The position numbers and the translations under genes were made by a program. Source: Haliotis asinina (lineage: Eukaryota > Mollusca > Gastropoda > Lepetellida > Haliotidae). Taken from it: a DNA stretch of 64,000 bases. Under the pieces are notes generated by a model. It searched no databases and was not told the origin of the DNA. It saw nothing but the letters and a program-made list of their open reading frames with translations. Of this stretch, positions 1 to 9,935 are shown one piece after another. The DNA lies in contig NC_090295.1 in NCBI RefSeq assembly GCF_037392515.1, positions 22,732,501 to 22,796,500 of the forward strand. The letters run 5' to 3'. The first letter of the stretch is position 1; every line of letters begins with the position of its first letter.

Positions 1-109
1 CGTTTACTTCCCCAGTTTATGCCCAGAAAGGAATATCTTATCCTAGCTGATATATCTGCGTCCCCGAGCCCGACCCCAACCACTGTCTGCGAGACCCGTC
101 CTGGATTTG

Positions 110-610
110 CTTTTTAGGCGACCTACATCCTACTTGTTTCTTTTCACAGTGGTAATGAGACTCCATGATAGCCAGGCCTATACTGCACACTAACGACTAT
201 ATAAATTTAGATTTAAAAAGCCAGATGTTTCTTTCTATTTGCGACATTGCTTTTGTAATTGTTCTTTTACAAATACAAATACGTTTTCAGCCGTTTCATA
301 AATCTGTGAAAAATAATTAACCGGGATGATTTAGTCTAGTTTGTAATGTTGTTTGCCAAACACTCAAATACACCTTAGTATCGACAGTCTTTGTTTCATG
401 TTCTGTTTCTTGTTTTTGACTCGACTGTCTTCAGGCTGCCGACGACCCGTGGAGGTCCCGTGGTAGAATAGGCCTTCAGCAACCCATGATTGCCATAAAA
501 GGCGACTATGCTTGTCGTAAGAGGCGACTAAGGGGATCGGGTTGTCAAGGTCGCTGACTTGGTTGGCCCGTGTCATCGGTTCTCAATTGCGCAGATCGAC
601 ATTTTACATG
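110..610 (-). repeat. dispersed composite repeat ending in a SINE fragment
   Basis: The stretch from about 117 to 400 is closely matched at about 42345-42635 (shared words include cctgtttcttttcacag-like sequence, ataattaaccggaatgattt-like sequence and gtttgccaaacactcaaa). In both places it runs into a reverse-oriented copy of the window's common SINE (about 430-600 here, with gtagaataggccttcagcaaccc and a tcatcggttctcaattgcgcagatcgac-type end). It is therefore a dispersed composite repeat, not a gene. Positions 1-110 show nothing recognisable. Confidence 0.75.
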
Positions 611-710
611 ATATACTCTTCCAAAAAGTAGGGGGAACTGTACTGTCAATGTACGATTGTCAAAACTGGGAGATATATGAGATCGAATCAATGTTTTATG
701 GATCTGCCTG

Positions 711-1632
711 AAAAAACGTCAAGATTCATGCACGTGTAATAGGCTCCTACGTTGTGCCCGTGCTTCCCATGCGTTGTGTTTACGTACGTGATAACGTGAA
801 ATGATACTGCATACGCATGTTGAATGTCTTTGTAACGGTTTTCTTTTCTTTACAGGTTGATCATCGGCAATACAATCATTATGTATACACCTTGTTTGTA
901 CCGTCTCCACCGCGGTAAAGTACATTGTAATACCCTCTGAGATTTGATAAGCCTTGGGGTTTACCTTGTTGACTTTATAACTTTGATTTGTCGAAAATGG
1001 ATTTGGTCGACCTATGAACTTTTGCGATTTGTTAACATTTGACTTTTCGATTTGAGAAATCGTTGCCTTTCTTGGGGTTTTGTTTGTTTGGTTTTTTTTT
1101 CAGATTGACTTTGGGTATACCACACAGACGCTTGGTCAAAGCAAGAGGTCAAAATGGTAATGGAGCTATAGTGTCTGCCTCTGTCATTAAGAGCACAGCT
1201 CTGTTAGACACTGGTTGAACTGTCTTACCAGATGTCAGTATTCCTGCGAGGATAATTTGTCTCATATTCTCACGTCAACTATTAAAGAAGTATTTCCCAT
1301 AAAGTGTGCAGATGGAAATATGCTTCCATACTTAGGTGTTATACTAGTAGATACTGTTGCTCCGGGGTTACAAGAGGAGGATAGTTAGCCAGGCTTGCTT
1401 TTAATGGTTCCTACAAATAAGTATCGTCTTCAGAAAATAGGGGACAATGAACTTTCAATTTGGATAGGAAGTGTAAACATTAACAAACCTTTCAAGGACA
1501 GACATCTTATGAACGCTCCTCCATTTCCCTCTATTACTACCCCTAACTACAACGCACCATATGCACGTGCACAACGCAGTAGCTCTATATACGTGCATGA
1601 GGTCCCATTCTTGATTTTGACGTTTTTTCAAG
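711..1632. repeat. imperfect inverted-repeat pair (711-780 / 1550-1632)
   Basis: Sequence at 711-780 (tgaaaaaacgtcaa, then catgcacgt, cgttgtgc and gcgttgtg) is found again, inverted and with gaps, at 1550-1632. The pair encloses about 770 bp that include the aspartic-protease remnant. It could be the ends of one element or two opposed copies of a short repeat. No target duplication was recognised. Confidence 0.5.
1130..1460 (+). pseudogene. retroviral-type aspartic protease remnant
   Basis: One frame reads S-T-A-L-L-D-T-G at 1192-1215, the signature of a retropepsin active site, and is followed at once by an in-frame TGA at 1216-1218. After a frame change, a second segment reads KCADGNMLPYLGVI (about 1301-1345), which fits the flap region of Ty3/gypsy-type proteases, and then a proline-glycine and VP segment near 1400-1425. 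Family knowledge: such proteases sit in the gag-pol of LTR retrotransposons. No reverse transcriptase follows, so this is an isolated decayed fragment. The motif is clear but the segment is short and broken. Confidence 0.6.
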
Positions 1633-1660
1633 AAGAACGAGAAATCACTTAGAACATTAA

Positions 1661-2095
1661 TTGCATCACACATTTGTTAGTTTTTGTTTCTAGTCGTTTT
1701 TTTTAAAAGGAAAATCATATACATGCAAATTACATGCCATACACCAATTATCTTTCAAAAACGACTACATTTCAAATAACTGTGGTTGTACGGAAGTGCA
1801 AATGGTGATGCACTCTCAAAACATTCAATAATATTATATCAACATTGACTGACTCCGATAAGTCGTAAATAAAAAAGATGAAGATCCCCTACTTTTTAAA
1901 TAGTATATAATGCAAGAGTACCTGTTCTAGGAACTAATGTGTTGACACCTGTTATGGATAGAAGTAAGGAATGTCTTGGAGCAGTCTCCCTGTAGAAGTC
2001 AAGTATCCACACTCCACAGTACCTTACGTTTCGCAACATGGTGTTATTAGAGAGACTTGTTGAAGACAATATGGCGTATGGGACTTAAACTGTTT
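1661..2095. other. no gene recognised
   Basis: AT-rich sequence between repeat fragments. No open frame with recognisable domains, no RNA gene and no clear repeat was seen. Confidence 0.5.
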
Positions 2096-2096
2096 A

Positions 2097-2654
2097 AGAG
2101 GCATTTTAGAAGTTGCTGAGCTAAAGGTGACGCAACAAACTTTATGGATGATCAACTTCTTTATTTTCACAATAGCGACGTTTCGGTATGGATTCTTATA
2201 CCGTTTTCAAGCACATGGGAGGACAAGGTGTAACAGTTTATATACAGGTACATGAGATATTGCTGAGGAGATTAACAATAACAATAACATAATTGAGGAG
2301 ATGAGATAACAAAAACATCAAAGAATATAATTTGAGTTGTTGATATAACCAGTAATTAGTGTGAAGCCAAGGGTGGGGGTGGGGGATTACAGCGTTGAGG
2401 AGACCAATTAATGGAGGATTAATGACGTAAGCCAGAGATTAATATTTCTTGATTAAAGTGTCGAATTGGTTTGGTAGAAATATACCCTGATCCCTGTTTA
2501 TAGAAGGGTTGTGTCTGCGGATGTGAATAGCTTCTGCCAATTTTCTCTGCTTGTACTCATGTTTGTTGCTGGAGGTTTCCCTAAGGTCTCGATAATAACA
2601 CATGGAGCCGTACAACCATTTAAACAGAGGATCGCAGCGCAAAACCGAGGTCAT
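2097..2654 (-). pseudogene. Penelope-like retroelement 3' fragment (GIY-YIG end)
   Basis: The minus strand encodes a 71-residue stretch (2654-2439) whose second half (KLAEAIHIRRHNPSINRDQG, then LPNQFD) fits the C-terminal part of the GIY-YIG endonuclease domain of Penelope-like elements: a conserved glutamate and alanine helix, an isoleucine/arginine run, P-S-x-N-R-D-G and L-P. The sequence downstream on the minus strand (2440 back to about 2117) contains the phrase cgacgtttcgg beside a ttataccgttttcaagca segment, which I recognise as usual for the 3' ends of these elements in molluscs. The reverse transcriptase part is absent, so this is a 5'-truncated relic. Confidence 0.6.
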
Positions 2655-2741
2655 CGGTTATCCAGTCAATCGTTAGAATCTCAGGTTACGTCGTTACGGC
2701 ACAGATCAACGCGATACGACACTCGTGAGGTGCGACATTAG

Positions 2742-3508
2742 TATGCACTTACCCATAAATTGACAAAGTGGGCAATCAAAGGATACCTTATCGCGTAGAT
2801 AACATCAGGAAGTTTGTGCGACGCGCATCCACCCAATACCGTTACTTGTGTACACGCCGCCGCCATCTGAAGACGCTTATATTTGTTACTGAACAGTTTT
2901 AATGACTTCAACTATGGATGGTCATGTTTTTGTAAGTAACTGGTTCTAATTTGTTTGCGTTGTTAGTTTGTTTGTTTGTTTAACACAGCACCCAGCAATA
3001 TATCAGGGAGTCAAGATCTGACTGTGAAACATTTTTTTATCACTTTACGTTTACTTTACCAATTAATACGATATTGCTTACTCCTGCATCAAGACGCGCA
3101 GCCTTTTGCTCTTACTTCCATCAGAAAAGAATAGCCGAGCTGAAATACGCGGGGGTCATCCTGGTTCGCCAGCACCTATTTTTTAAATTAGATTGTGCAG
3201 TCAGGCGTGGTAATTGGTAGAACAATAGGGTTAGGTAGGAGTCATCTCAACATTTAGACATGTGGTGGCGATATATTTCTTTATTTCTAAAAAATTGGTA
3301 TATTTTATGTACGTCATCATGATGCGTTTAACATACTTAACCATATACGAACAGTAACAAACATATACTCTCTTCAATAAATGAAATTTTCCACGAATAT
3401 ATAAAACACAGCACATAAGTTACGTTTAACACATTTTTAACACATTTTCAAAAATGAAATATTTTTATACACATGACATACCTTTAGGTGCTTCCCTCCC
3501 TTTAGTAT
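2742..3508. other. no gene recognised; short dispersed repeat
   Basis: Mostly AT-rich. The part at about 3045-3160 (tttactttaccaatt, cttccatcag, aatagccgagctgaaatac) resembles 34785-34870, so it belongs to a dispersed repeat. No coding signal was seen. Confidence 0.5.
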
Positions 3509-3539
3509 GTGACTGATGACATTCTCTGTGTGACACTGC

Positions 3540-4052
3540 TCTTGTTTAATGGTATCTATAAAACTGTATATGATGGGGTGCTATTGTCCAGCCTTATTCA
3601 TCCGAGCATGCCATCCTTCGACGCGGTTGTTGGTACGGGGACCGGTAGAGTTGAAATGGTTCCATTCCAATCTGCCTGCGGTGTCAATCCACGCTTCAGT
3701 AACATGAACATTAACATTAACATGGACTGGTCAAGTCTGCGTCTTCAAGAGCATGTAACCAGACATGCCATTCAATCTGATGAGGGGCAAGGCGGATGCA
3801 TGTCTAACTAGGCGATTCACAGATGGATTGTTTGCAAAGTCAGTCTGCAGTCCAAAACGTTGTACATTACGCCAAGTGGCTTGACGAAAGTGGAACAAGC
3901 AGGCCTTTAAGTCACAGTGGAAGATGTCTCTGGAGGCGTTCTGGGCGGCTGTCTCGAAGTCAGTCACTACCAAGGAAGGTCGTAGGTAATGGCGAAGTTC
4001 TGCTACTTTCTGTTTGAGAATTGTGAAGAAGAGATGGTAAGTTGTCCGCGTC
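3540..4052 (-). pseudogene. FLYWCH/MULE-type transposase pseudogene, 3' half
   Basis: Read on the minus strand, 4052 down to about 3730 encodes a MULE-type DDE transposase segment: YHLFFTILKQK, LVVTDFETA (a catalytic Asp and an acidic pair) and ACLFHFRQA. After a frame change, about 3690-3590 encodes W-N-H-F-N-S-T-G-P-R-T-N-N, then V-E-G-W-H, the conserved C-terminal block of this family. The matching 5' half with the FLYWCH zinc finger is at 32106-32353. The Polinton lies exactly between them, and with one copy of the 5-bp duplication removed the frame runs on across the site. This was probably a decayed element when it was hit, since both halves carry frameshifts. Confidence 0.85.
4048..4052. 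repeat. target site duplication, left copy (gcgtc)
   Basis: The five bases gcgtc directly before the left terminal repeat recur directly after the right one at 32106-32110. Polintons usually make 6-bp duplications; here only five bases match exactly. Removing one copy restores the flanking MULE reading frame, which supports it as the real target duplication. Confidence 0.85.
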
Positions 4053-4413
4053 AGTAGTATATACAATGGGGGTTTTAAAACACTTTCAAGAAAAGTCTCT
4101 ACAAAGCCTTATTTACTAAATAAGGCTTTGGTTGGGCCCTTAGCTCTTGCTACTATTACCCCTACTACTTAACATGTGTTGGAGGTAACACTGTGCCGTA
4201 CGGTACGATCAATAATTCTTCTCTTACAAACCCCCTACCCGGCCCATCCCTCAAGTAGTATAAGTTAGGTTCGTCGGCTTTCATATCCACTTTATCTATG
4301 TTGTAAGTTTTGACTGACCATATAGGATCGGTGGCCCGCTTACGGCTATCACCCTCGTGTTCCTCCGGCTGGTATAGATACCTCACTAGGGCCCTATCTG
4401 GTATCTGTTTCTC
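4053..4413. repeat. left terminal inverted repeat (361 bp)
   Basis: This is the reverse complement of 31745-32105 with only about two or three mismatches by eye. It includes the last ~80 codons of the integrase gene, so the right end carries a truncated copy of that gene's 3' end. Identity ends sharply after ctgtttctc at 4413. Confidence 0.93.
4102..4130. repeat. hairpin in terminal repeat
   Basis: Perfect 14-bp arms (CAAAGCCTTATTTA and its complement) around a single base. The mirrored copy lies at 32028-32056 and a decayed one in the internal duplicate near 31690-31720. Its position 49 bp from the end would suit a protein-binding or replication-origin role, but that is inference. Confidence 0.85.
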
Positions 4414-5112
4414 CTTCCCACGCAATGGAGCGGCCGACTCTGCAACTATTGATTTTAGTTTGATAGCGTCTGCCGGTTTCTTACCGGTGAGACGGGTGAC
4501 TTCATGGTTGATTGCCGACACCACCTTGGGTAACCTTGTGACCCATTCAGTCGATCGTTTTCCAGGGGTGGCCATCTCCCTAGCATACTGATGGCCGAAC
4601 AAGCGCTCAGCCAAAGTCCTATTAAATCTCTCAACTATGGCTTGGCTGCGATGGGCTCCGGCTGTGCCACGCCTGACCTTTGTATCGTGTTTGGCTAGCA
4701 GTTGTGACACGGCACCCATGAACTCCCGTCCGGGGTCAACTTGCAGCTCTGTTGGCCACGTCAGCGGGCTGCGTTTGTATATGCGTTCGAATCCTCTGGC
4801 TACCTGGGCCGAATCTTTCGTGGTCAAGGGTTCGGCTTCCTTGTAACGACTGGCTACGTCCACTACGGTTAAGGCATACTTGTACCTCTTGTCGTGGGGT
4901 AGGAACAGTAGGTCTGCCTGGTGAACGCTATTAGGTATGTTAATACCGAACCTCCTTCTAGGCACGTAGCGTGGTGCCGGCAAATAGATCTGCCACAGGG
5001 CTTGTTTTTCAAGCCACGCTTTGGCTTCCTCCGGGGGTACTCGCGCTATTTTAGCTAGCTTATCTACTGCGCTAGCTCCTTTCCAGTACCCACGCGGGCT
5101 GTAGTAAATAGC
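4165..5112 (-). CDS. Polinton integrase (rve, DD35E)
   Basis: Retroviral-family integrase that would insert the element's DNA by strand transfer in the nucleus. From the leucine at 4983 the core reads HQADLLFLP (Asp 24), QVDPGREFMG (Asp 83) and AIVERFNRTLAERL (Glu 118), giving the D,D35E spacing. The frame is open upstream to 5112, and that part (YWKGASAVDKLAKIA, then KAWLEKQALWQIY) is the expected N-terminal helical region, so the gene starts near 5109. There, however, I see ATT rather than ATG, preceded by TAG at 5113-5115. The C-terminal part (PIWSVKTYNIDKV to ELLIVP) is the usual small SH3/chromo-like domain. It overlaps the 3' end of the polymerase frame by about 40 bp, and its 3' end lies in the terminal repeat. 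The catalytic core is intact; the start is uncertain. Confidence 0.9.
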   Translation of the reverse strand, partial: AIYYSPRGYWKGASAVDKLAKIARVPPEEAKAWLEKQALWQIYLPAPRYVPRRRFGINIPNSVHQADLLFLPHDKRYKYALTVVDVASRYKEAEPLTTKDSAQVARGFERIYKRSPLTWPTELQVDPGREFMGAVSQLLAKHDTKVRRGTAGAHRSQAIVERFNRTLAERLFGHQYAREMATPGKRSTEWVTRLPKVVSAINHEVTRLTGKKPADAIKLKSIVAESAAPLRGKEKQIPDRALVRYLYQPEEHEGDSRKRATDPIWSVKTYNIDKVDMKADEPNLYYLRDGPGRGFVREELLIVPYGTVLPPTHVK

Positions 5113-8100
5113 CTAAAACTTTTTCATGTCCATACGCGTATGTGTTTATCCCATCAATAGCTATCCAACGTTTAGTGTCCATAGGCGACAGGGACGTCTT
5201 GTTTATAGTCAGTCCGTATATCTTATGTCCATCACTTCTAAGTGTGTTCATTTTATGCCTAAAGGTACGGGTCTTGAACAGGGCTTCCTTGAATCTGGCG
5301 TGTTTGATGTGTTGTTTCACCACATACTTCTTAACCCCCTTAGCCTTCCGGATCTCACTATTGTCGGCTTTCAGTATGGAGTACATCTTAGGTCTCAAAC
5401 CTATGTACTCGGCTATGGGCGTGCCAGCACACTCGTCCTTCATCTTACCTAGGACCTTTTTATTTACCGTACTGTGTATGGCATGGGTCTTAGGGTAGTC
5501 GCTGGTGTCGTATAAATCGAGGTGTTTTTTCATGTCCTCGTACACGTCCTCGGTTCGAATCTCCATCAGCAGGGAATCCGTGTCAGTGTACAGCACTTCA
5601 CACCTGTCACCGTACTGTTTCTTGAGCTCGTTGTAGTAAAAGTCGTACATCAGGTGTTTGGATAAATCGAGGATGCTCATCCCCACGTAAACAGGCCGGT
5701 TGAATTTTATGTGGCTTTTCTTCATGTGTAGGGCAACCAGGTTGTCTGTGAATATCTTACTACGGTTGAATGCCGGACTGACTATCAATCTCCTGAGCTT
5801 GTCTTCCTCACTCGACCGAACCAGCTTCACGGTCACGCGTTTCCTCAGGTTCTCCATAGTCTTACCAAACACCGAGTTGTTCATGAGCTTGTAGAGATTT
5901 TTCTCAAAATCACTGGTGGCTTTTTTTCGTAGGTCTGTGTTCATTCTGATGTAGGGCTCCATCCATGGGCTCTGGTCGAACATGAGCACCCTGTGTATTT
6001 TGGTCAGCCTCATACCCAACGACAGGTACAGCTGTAGGTTGCGATAGTGAACGATGTACTTGGTCTTATTCATTAAGTTAGGCACGAGTTTTTCAACGTC
6101 TGTCACACGCCCACCTAACAAGTTATGTTGGTACTCAGACATCCAGTCTGGGTTAACCCTCATACGTTCGGGGGCCAGGGGGTAGCTGTTGTGTGATGTG
6201 TGTAATTCCTTGGTATACTCTAAGTCAACCTCGAGGATATACCCTTAGTTCGAATCTGGTGCAACCCCCATAACATCAACGTGGGGTACCCATTCGAATC
6301 TCCCTGTAGGTAGATACTGGCTCATGGCCCAGCCGTACAGGTTGTTTGCGTCGAGGTAGAGAATGTGATTGGTTGGCTTGTTAGGATCGTAACCTTTCAC
6401 GTATTGATTATTTGCTTTCGCGTATCGTTTGGATGCCATGGAAATCGCAAGCCTTTCTCAATGAATAGGTGCATGTCGTAATCTGTGAGCAATTCCAAAT
6501 TAACTCCGGTCTTTTTAAGCAAGGCGTCCCACGACAGACCTGGGCTGGTGTAATACCATGCGGGGTCGAGTTTATACTGCTTGAAACACGTTCGCCTAAA
6601 CGTCTCAAACACGTCGGCTAACAGCAGTACATCTGTCCTCAAGTACAGGTCGTGATAATCACCCAGGTTCTTACAACCCAGTTTATTCCATACGTTAGTC
6701 GCGTGCGAGTAATCATCTCGTGAGACGGACGCCTCATTCAGCTTGCTATAAAAGCAGTCAATAGGGGGTAGTCTGGTCTCGGTGAACTTGACCCAACTAT
6801 CCATGTACTCATAGGGGTACACACCCTTCCTCATAAGCAGGGGTCTAGTCTCGGCGTCTGTGTATCGATCGGTGATAGGGAAGGTATTGTTGGCCTTGAC
6901 CAGACTGTCGAGTGACGACAGGAGGAACTGAAACGAGTCAATGAACCTAAGTCCGTTTAAGCTGAAGGAGATGTATCTCTCCATGTTGATGGGGATGCAC
7001 GTTATATTACCATCGATTTTCGCGATGGCCTGCATGATCAAGTGTGAGTCGTACCCTCTCAAGTTGTGAAAGACAACGGGGATGTTTATTGTCTTAGGGT
7101 TGATTTTAAGCTTGAGGTTGCACGCGCTGTGAGCGGCGCCTCTATACTTACCAGTTATGTGGCAGTGATCTCTCACCGAATCACCGTTAAGTGGTGAGTC
7201 ACACACGTGACAGTTAGTGCTACTAGCGTGAGCTAGCCTGTCGACTCGGGTCATACGCATGGGAGCGATTCTATACAATGCATTCCTAATAATTTTTTCT
7301 TCCTCCTGCAAACACTTTAGAAACCTTTCAGCCGCGTCAGGGCCCCTATACACTACCGGGGCTTTCGTTTCCCGTCACAACGGACGACAATGTATCCAAA
7401 CCCACAGGCTTTATGCTCTTGTGTTTTGTGGGTAAAGCTACCACTGGGAGCCTCGCCGGCGGCACCACTGGGGGAATCCCCCACCACCAAGGCTTCGAAG
7501 TCGGCGTATATGATATAAGGCACAGACATTTGGTTCTTGTGGTTACCGAATTTTAGGATATTATCACCTTCCTTAGGCATGTCGACTCGTATGGCCGTCT
7601 GCCCCACACCTTGGCAATCCTCCCGGTGGGATTCTAATAAATCAGCTCGTGTGAAGCCATGTAGGCATCGTTCACAGAAGTGGGTCTTTTCTCTGTGTGC
7701 CGATTGGTCATACAACAGCCTGCTAAAGTGTTTTATCCATGTGTAGTGATACTTGTCACCTCGCTGGATCATGAATATATTGATAACTTGGCGATCCTTC
7801 ACCGGGCTGACCCTGTGTACTATTGTTGTGTTACCTTCGTGCCCAAAGACATTTATAGCCAGATTATTCTGTTTTTCTACTTTAGTGATCTGGGATATGG
7901 GGGTGGGTTCATCTATACCATCCCAGTTGAGCCCATCATCCTGAGGATAATTAGAAGACCTGTTCGGATTAGTGTCAGCTGGAAATAAGGCTGACCTGAT
8001 AGCTAACCTCAGGCAATCGTTTCCTCTATTCTTAACGTTTACTATGGCATGTTTGTTCCTATAGTAGGGGGGCAAGGCTAGGTATGACCCGCCTCTGAAT

Positions 8101-8840
8101 GGCACGTAGTTAGCTATGTCTAGATAGGCATTATCGATTTTATCTACAGCCCACCCGGACCCCAAGTGTGTGTAGCGTTCTAGGTATTCTCGTATCTGCT
8201 GAAAACTGGTATCGATTGATGCGTCAATGGTCTCTGTATGTGTGACAACCTCTTGTTTACCTCGGAAGTAAGGCTGAACATATTCAGTGGTACTCCCAAC
8301 CTGCTTATCGAGCGACATTTTCACTGTGATCTGAAACTTGATACTTCCTAGGTTATTTAGTTCCTGGTTGACCTTATCAGCTATCAGAGGCTTGATATCT
8401 ATAATGTCTATGTTTCTATCAACGTGCATGCGCCAACCTCTCAAATAGTTGCCTACAGCGCGCTCAGTGCGCACGAACTGTAGGTCAATAGCTCTATTCT
8501 GTCGTAATAATTCTACAAGCTGTGGTTTTCTCATACGGGAATACCCACCTAAACCCAAATCGTGTGCCTCGGCTTTCAGTTGTTTTACAGTGGGAGGTTT
8601 TGCTACGGGGGCATGTGATAACAATGCGGTTAACCCGGCTCTCCCCAGGTTTGAATAACCCGTGTATCCAAGCTGTTTTGCTTGAGCTTTTAATTGTTTT
8701 ACCGTAGGAGGGGCTTCTAAACCTAGTAATCTCAACAATGCTGACTTCCGCATTCGAGAATACCCGATCACACCTCTCTGTTTTGCGACCCGCTTAAGCT
8801 TGCGTACAGTAGTCATAGTGTTTACACCTAAGAGAACCAA
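5072..8840 (-). pseudogene. polB: protein-primed family B DNA polymerase (broken)
   Basis: This would replicate the element. The likely start is the ATG at 8816. In order: three SAP/Rho_N-like repeats of ~39 residues (VKQLKAQAKQLGYTGYSN is one), a C2H2-like finger (FCERCLHGF), Exo I (YADFEA), a CHVC...HCH zinc/endonuclease VII-like block, Exo II (NLRGYDSHLI), Exo III (YLRTDVLLLADVFE), palm motif A (LDANNLYGWAMSQ), motif B (NSVFGKTMENL) and motif C (YTDTDS at 5573-5590). Breaks: a frameshift near 7372, a second near 6448 and an in-frame TAA at 6245-6247, so the product is split into four pieces. All catalytic motifs seen are present. Full coding length is about 1,250 codons, normal for Polintons. 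The last ~40 bp overlap the integrase gene. Confidence 0.93.
7470..7482. repeat. G/C palindrome inside polymerase frame
   Basis: GGGGG-AAT-CCCCC, within a stretch encoding a Gly/Ser/Ala/Pro linker (SPSGAAGEAPSGSF) between the zinc finger and exonuclease parts of the polymerase. It belongs to the series of similar palindromes at 9975, 10171, 10246, 10694, 13706 and 14045. Confidence 0.7.
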
Positions 8841-8955
8841 TGTCTAATTGGTTCACAGTAAAGGGAGGTAACCTTGATAAAAAATATGTGGCTGTTTCAC
8901 GCACTGTTGGATATAGTGTTCCTTGTGCATGTATTCCTGTATATGAGTAAAACAT

Positions 8956-9231
8956 TTATTTGGTATTGAGTTTGGAGTCTATCTTGAGCAGTCGCCTACG
9001 TTCTTTTATGTAGCCCTTTTTATTCTCGTAGATGAGTTGATGTCTGACTACGTTCGCTCCGTGAGCTTTACATAGACAGTAGTGCCCTTTAACCCCGATA
9101 CCACACACAGAACACGTGTAGTTAGGACTTCCCATATGGAAACAACAGAACCCCTGATTCCTGCATTTCCTACCACAGGCCTCGGTCTTCCCCATAAGTA
9201 TGTATTCGCATCGGTATGGAGCGGGTCTCAT
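8956..9231 (-). CDS. small cysteine-rich, probably zinc-binding protein
   Basis: 91 residues starting MRPAPYRCEYILMGKTEACG. It has at least eleven Cys and three His in C-x(3)-C, CxxC (YTCSVCGIG) and CLCKAH patterns, so one or two structural zinc sites are likely, followed by a basic tail (GYIKERRRLLKID). The TATATAAGTAAAC motif just upstream of the ATG is like that of the other element genes. The function is not recognised. It lies between the polymerase start and the membrane-protein gene, on the same strand. A role in nucleic-acid binding would be a guess. Confidence 0.7.
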   Translation of the reverse strand: MRPAPYRCEYILMGKTEACGRKCRNQGFCCFHMGSPNYTCSVCGIGVKGHYCLCKAHGANVVRHQLIYENKKGYIKERRRLLKIDSKLNTK

Positions 9232-9249
9232 GTTTACTTATATAGGTAT

Positions 9250-9675
9250 TTAATTTAATTGCTTCGTAACCAACGCAGTAGCTGCTATACCCAACACTAT
9301 GAAGCCCAGTTCACGATTCATTTGTCCCTTGGATGGTGTGTAGTACTGAGCGAGTGTGGGTTTATTGAGCGGTTCCAATCGTTTACCAGTTAGTAGGTAG
9401 TATTCTTTCATTGCTTCATCGACATCGTTGAATGTTTGAACGGCATGGTTTTCACGCTGGAGTTGTTCGTTAATAAAATCGATCCTCTGGAGGCGTTTTT
9501 TAGCGTACTCGGCCTGTGCCTTTTGTAATTTCTCAGTAGCGAGATCGTGTCGCTTCCTTTCTTCCTGTATTTCAGCCGCGTGGTCATCTCGTAGTTTCGA
9601 GAAGAGGAAATTACTCCCGGAAAATGCCAGGGCATTCACTAACGCCCCACCGACCATCATAGCTATTGTGGCCAT
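9250..9675 (-). CDS. membrane/coiled-coil Polinton protein
   Basis: 141 residues. An N-terminal hydrophobic segment (residues ~4-25), a charged alpha-helical coiled coil (~27-85, rich in E, K, R, Q), then a second hydrophobic segment near the C terminus (GFIVLGIAATALV). Such two-anchor small proteins recur in animal Polintons next to capsid genes, but no function is established to my knowledge. The ATG follows AAATATAGG. It is separated by only 18 bp from the next gene's stop region and by 18 bp from the cysteine-rich gene. An internal-membrane or virion role is an inference. Confidence 0.7.
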   Translation of the reverse strand: MATIAMMVGGALVNALAFSGSNFLFSKLRDDHAAEIQEERKRHDLATEKLQKAQAEYAKKRLQRIDFINEQLQRENHAVQTFNDVDEAMKEYYLLTGKRLEPLNKPTLAQYYTPSKGQMNRELGFIVLGIAATALVTKQLN

Positions 9676-9682
9676 CCTATAT

Positions 9683-9910
9683 TTATTTCATTATATTTTC
9701 AGGTATTATCCCTTGTTTTACTAGGATGTCTTTTGTGGCCATCGCCATACCAAGGTTCATTATGAGCATACCCATATCCTGCAGGTTGAAATCTAGCTTG
9801 ATAGTTGGTTGTTTAAGCACCATTTTAGTCAACCGAGCGTACCCTACGGCTAGACTGGCCACCACTGTGGCGTGGTATGCGTCGTTGACGAACGTTTTCC
9901 CCTCAGACAT
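9683..9910 (-). CDS. small hydrophobic protein, unknown
   Basis: 75 residues with two moderately hydrophobic stretches (ATVVASLAVGYARL and MGMLIMNLGMAMA) and few charged residues. The start codon is preceded by TATATATACATA, the same kind of motif as its neighbours, which supports it as a real gene. It sits between two other small membrane-type genes on the same strand. I do not recognise the family. Confidence 0.6.
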   Translation of the reverse strand: MSEGKTFVNDAYHATVVASLAVGYARLTKMVLKQPTIKLDFNLQDMGMLIMNLGMAMATKDILVKQGIIPENIMK

Positions 9911-9935
9911 TATGTATATATAAAAAATATTTAAA

